From Myxococcota bacterium (lineage in GTDB: Bacteria; Myxococcota; UBA4151): DNA of 5,492 nt. This document shows positions 5,233-5,492 of the stretch, piece after piece (the first letter of the stretch is position 1; every line of letters begins with the position of its first letter). The stretch lies in NCBI GenBank assembly GCA_028823075.1, contig JAPKCE010000158.1:1-5492 (forward strand). The letters run 5' to 3'. A program made the position numbers and the translations under genes. The notes under the pieces are model-generated. The model made no database searches. It was not told the origin of the DNA and worked only from the letters and a program-made list of their open reading frames with translations.

Positions 5233-5492
5233 TCATTTCAATTGAGTCCAAAGAATACCGCCGATACCGACCCCCATGACCGCAACGCCCGACAACAGCA
5301 ATCCCGATATTTGCTGACCATCCGGGCCCTCAAGCAACCATCCTGATACCGCCAAAGCGCTCCCCAAAGCAGTGACACCGAAGGCGATGTTTCGTTGCCT
5401 ATGCAACCCGGGTGCGAGCTGCTCATTTCGTTGGCCAATCTTTGCCTTTTTAACCTGGACTGCCCTCTGAAACATAAAGGGATAAACGACCG
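5233..5492 (-). CDS. small two-helix membrane protein or C-terminus of a larger protein (partial at window edge)
   Basis: I do not recognise this protein. From the only ATG available (5475) it would have 80 residues. These comprise a basic N-terminal stretch (Lys9, Lys10, Lys12, Arg16, Arg26, Arg28), a hydrophobic helix at about 30-48, a short polar loop EGPDGQQ, and a second Gly/Val-rich hydrophobic helix at about 56-78 ending in Lys. By the positive-inside rule both ends would face the cytoplasm. No ribosome binding site precedes the ATG, and the frame stays open to the window edge with codons reading VVYPF. The visible part may therefore be the membrane-anchored tail of a longer protein. 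The TGA (5233-5235) is one base from the GTG of the thioesterase gene, which indicates an operon. Confidence 0.6.
   Translation of the reverse strand, partial: VVYPFMFQRAVQVKKAKIGQRNEQLAPGLHRQRNIAFGVTALGSALAVSGWLLEGPDGQQISGLLLSGVAVMGVGIGGILWTQLK

Overview
The window is a chromosomal stretch from a motile, probably Gram-negative bacterium. The base composition looks moderately GC-rich by eye. Supporting signs are a flagellin gene, a lipoprotein signal peptide, a PAS-linked class III nucleotide cyclase and AGG/AAAGG-type ribosome binding sites. The lipoprotein's Cys-bracketed repeats and PKD-like domain are of a kind common in Myxococcota/Bradymonadia-like and some gammaproteobacterial genomes, but I cannot fix the taxon. 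I see no mobile element, CRISPR array, tRNA or rRNA.

Layout from left to right: (1) the last 21 codons of an unidentified plus-strand gene; (2) a 190-base gap holding a small tandem repeat; (3) a 543-residue secreted lipoprotein with two Cys-bracketed EF-hand-like repeats, a PKD-like domain and a large unrecognised C-terminal part; (4) a strong intrinsic terminator; (5) on the minus strand, a tandem-PAS class III adenylate cyclase; (6) an 81-base divergent intergenic region with a perfect 7-bp inverted repeat; (7) on the plus strand, a small two-helix membrane protein of the NrtS nitrate/nitrite transporter type; (8) a 193-base leader region and a minimal flagellin of 285 residues; (9) converging on it from the minus strand, a hotdog-fold acyl-CoA thioesterase and, immediately upstream of that, a small two-helix membrane protein or the C-terminus of a larger one that runs off the window.

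The genes do not form one obvious pathway. The most suggestive pairing is the cyclase and NrtS, which are divergent and share one short control region; this could link cAMP signalling to nitrate/nitrite uptake. The flagellin stands alone without other flagellar genes in view. Its ribosome binding site and start codon can be folded into a small hairpin with a GGA-containing loop, as expected of a CsrA-type target. I did not find convincing evidence of a wholly new system. The points most worth a second look are the nrtS/cyclase intergenic region, the flagellin initiation hairpin and the double EF-hand-like loops of the lipoprotein.
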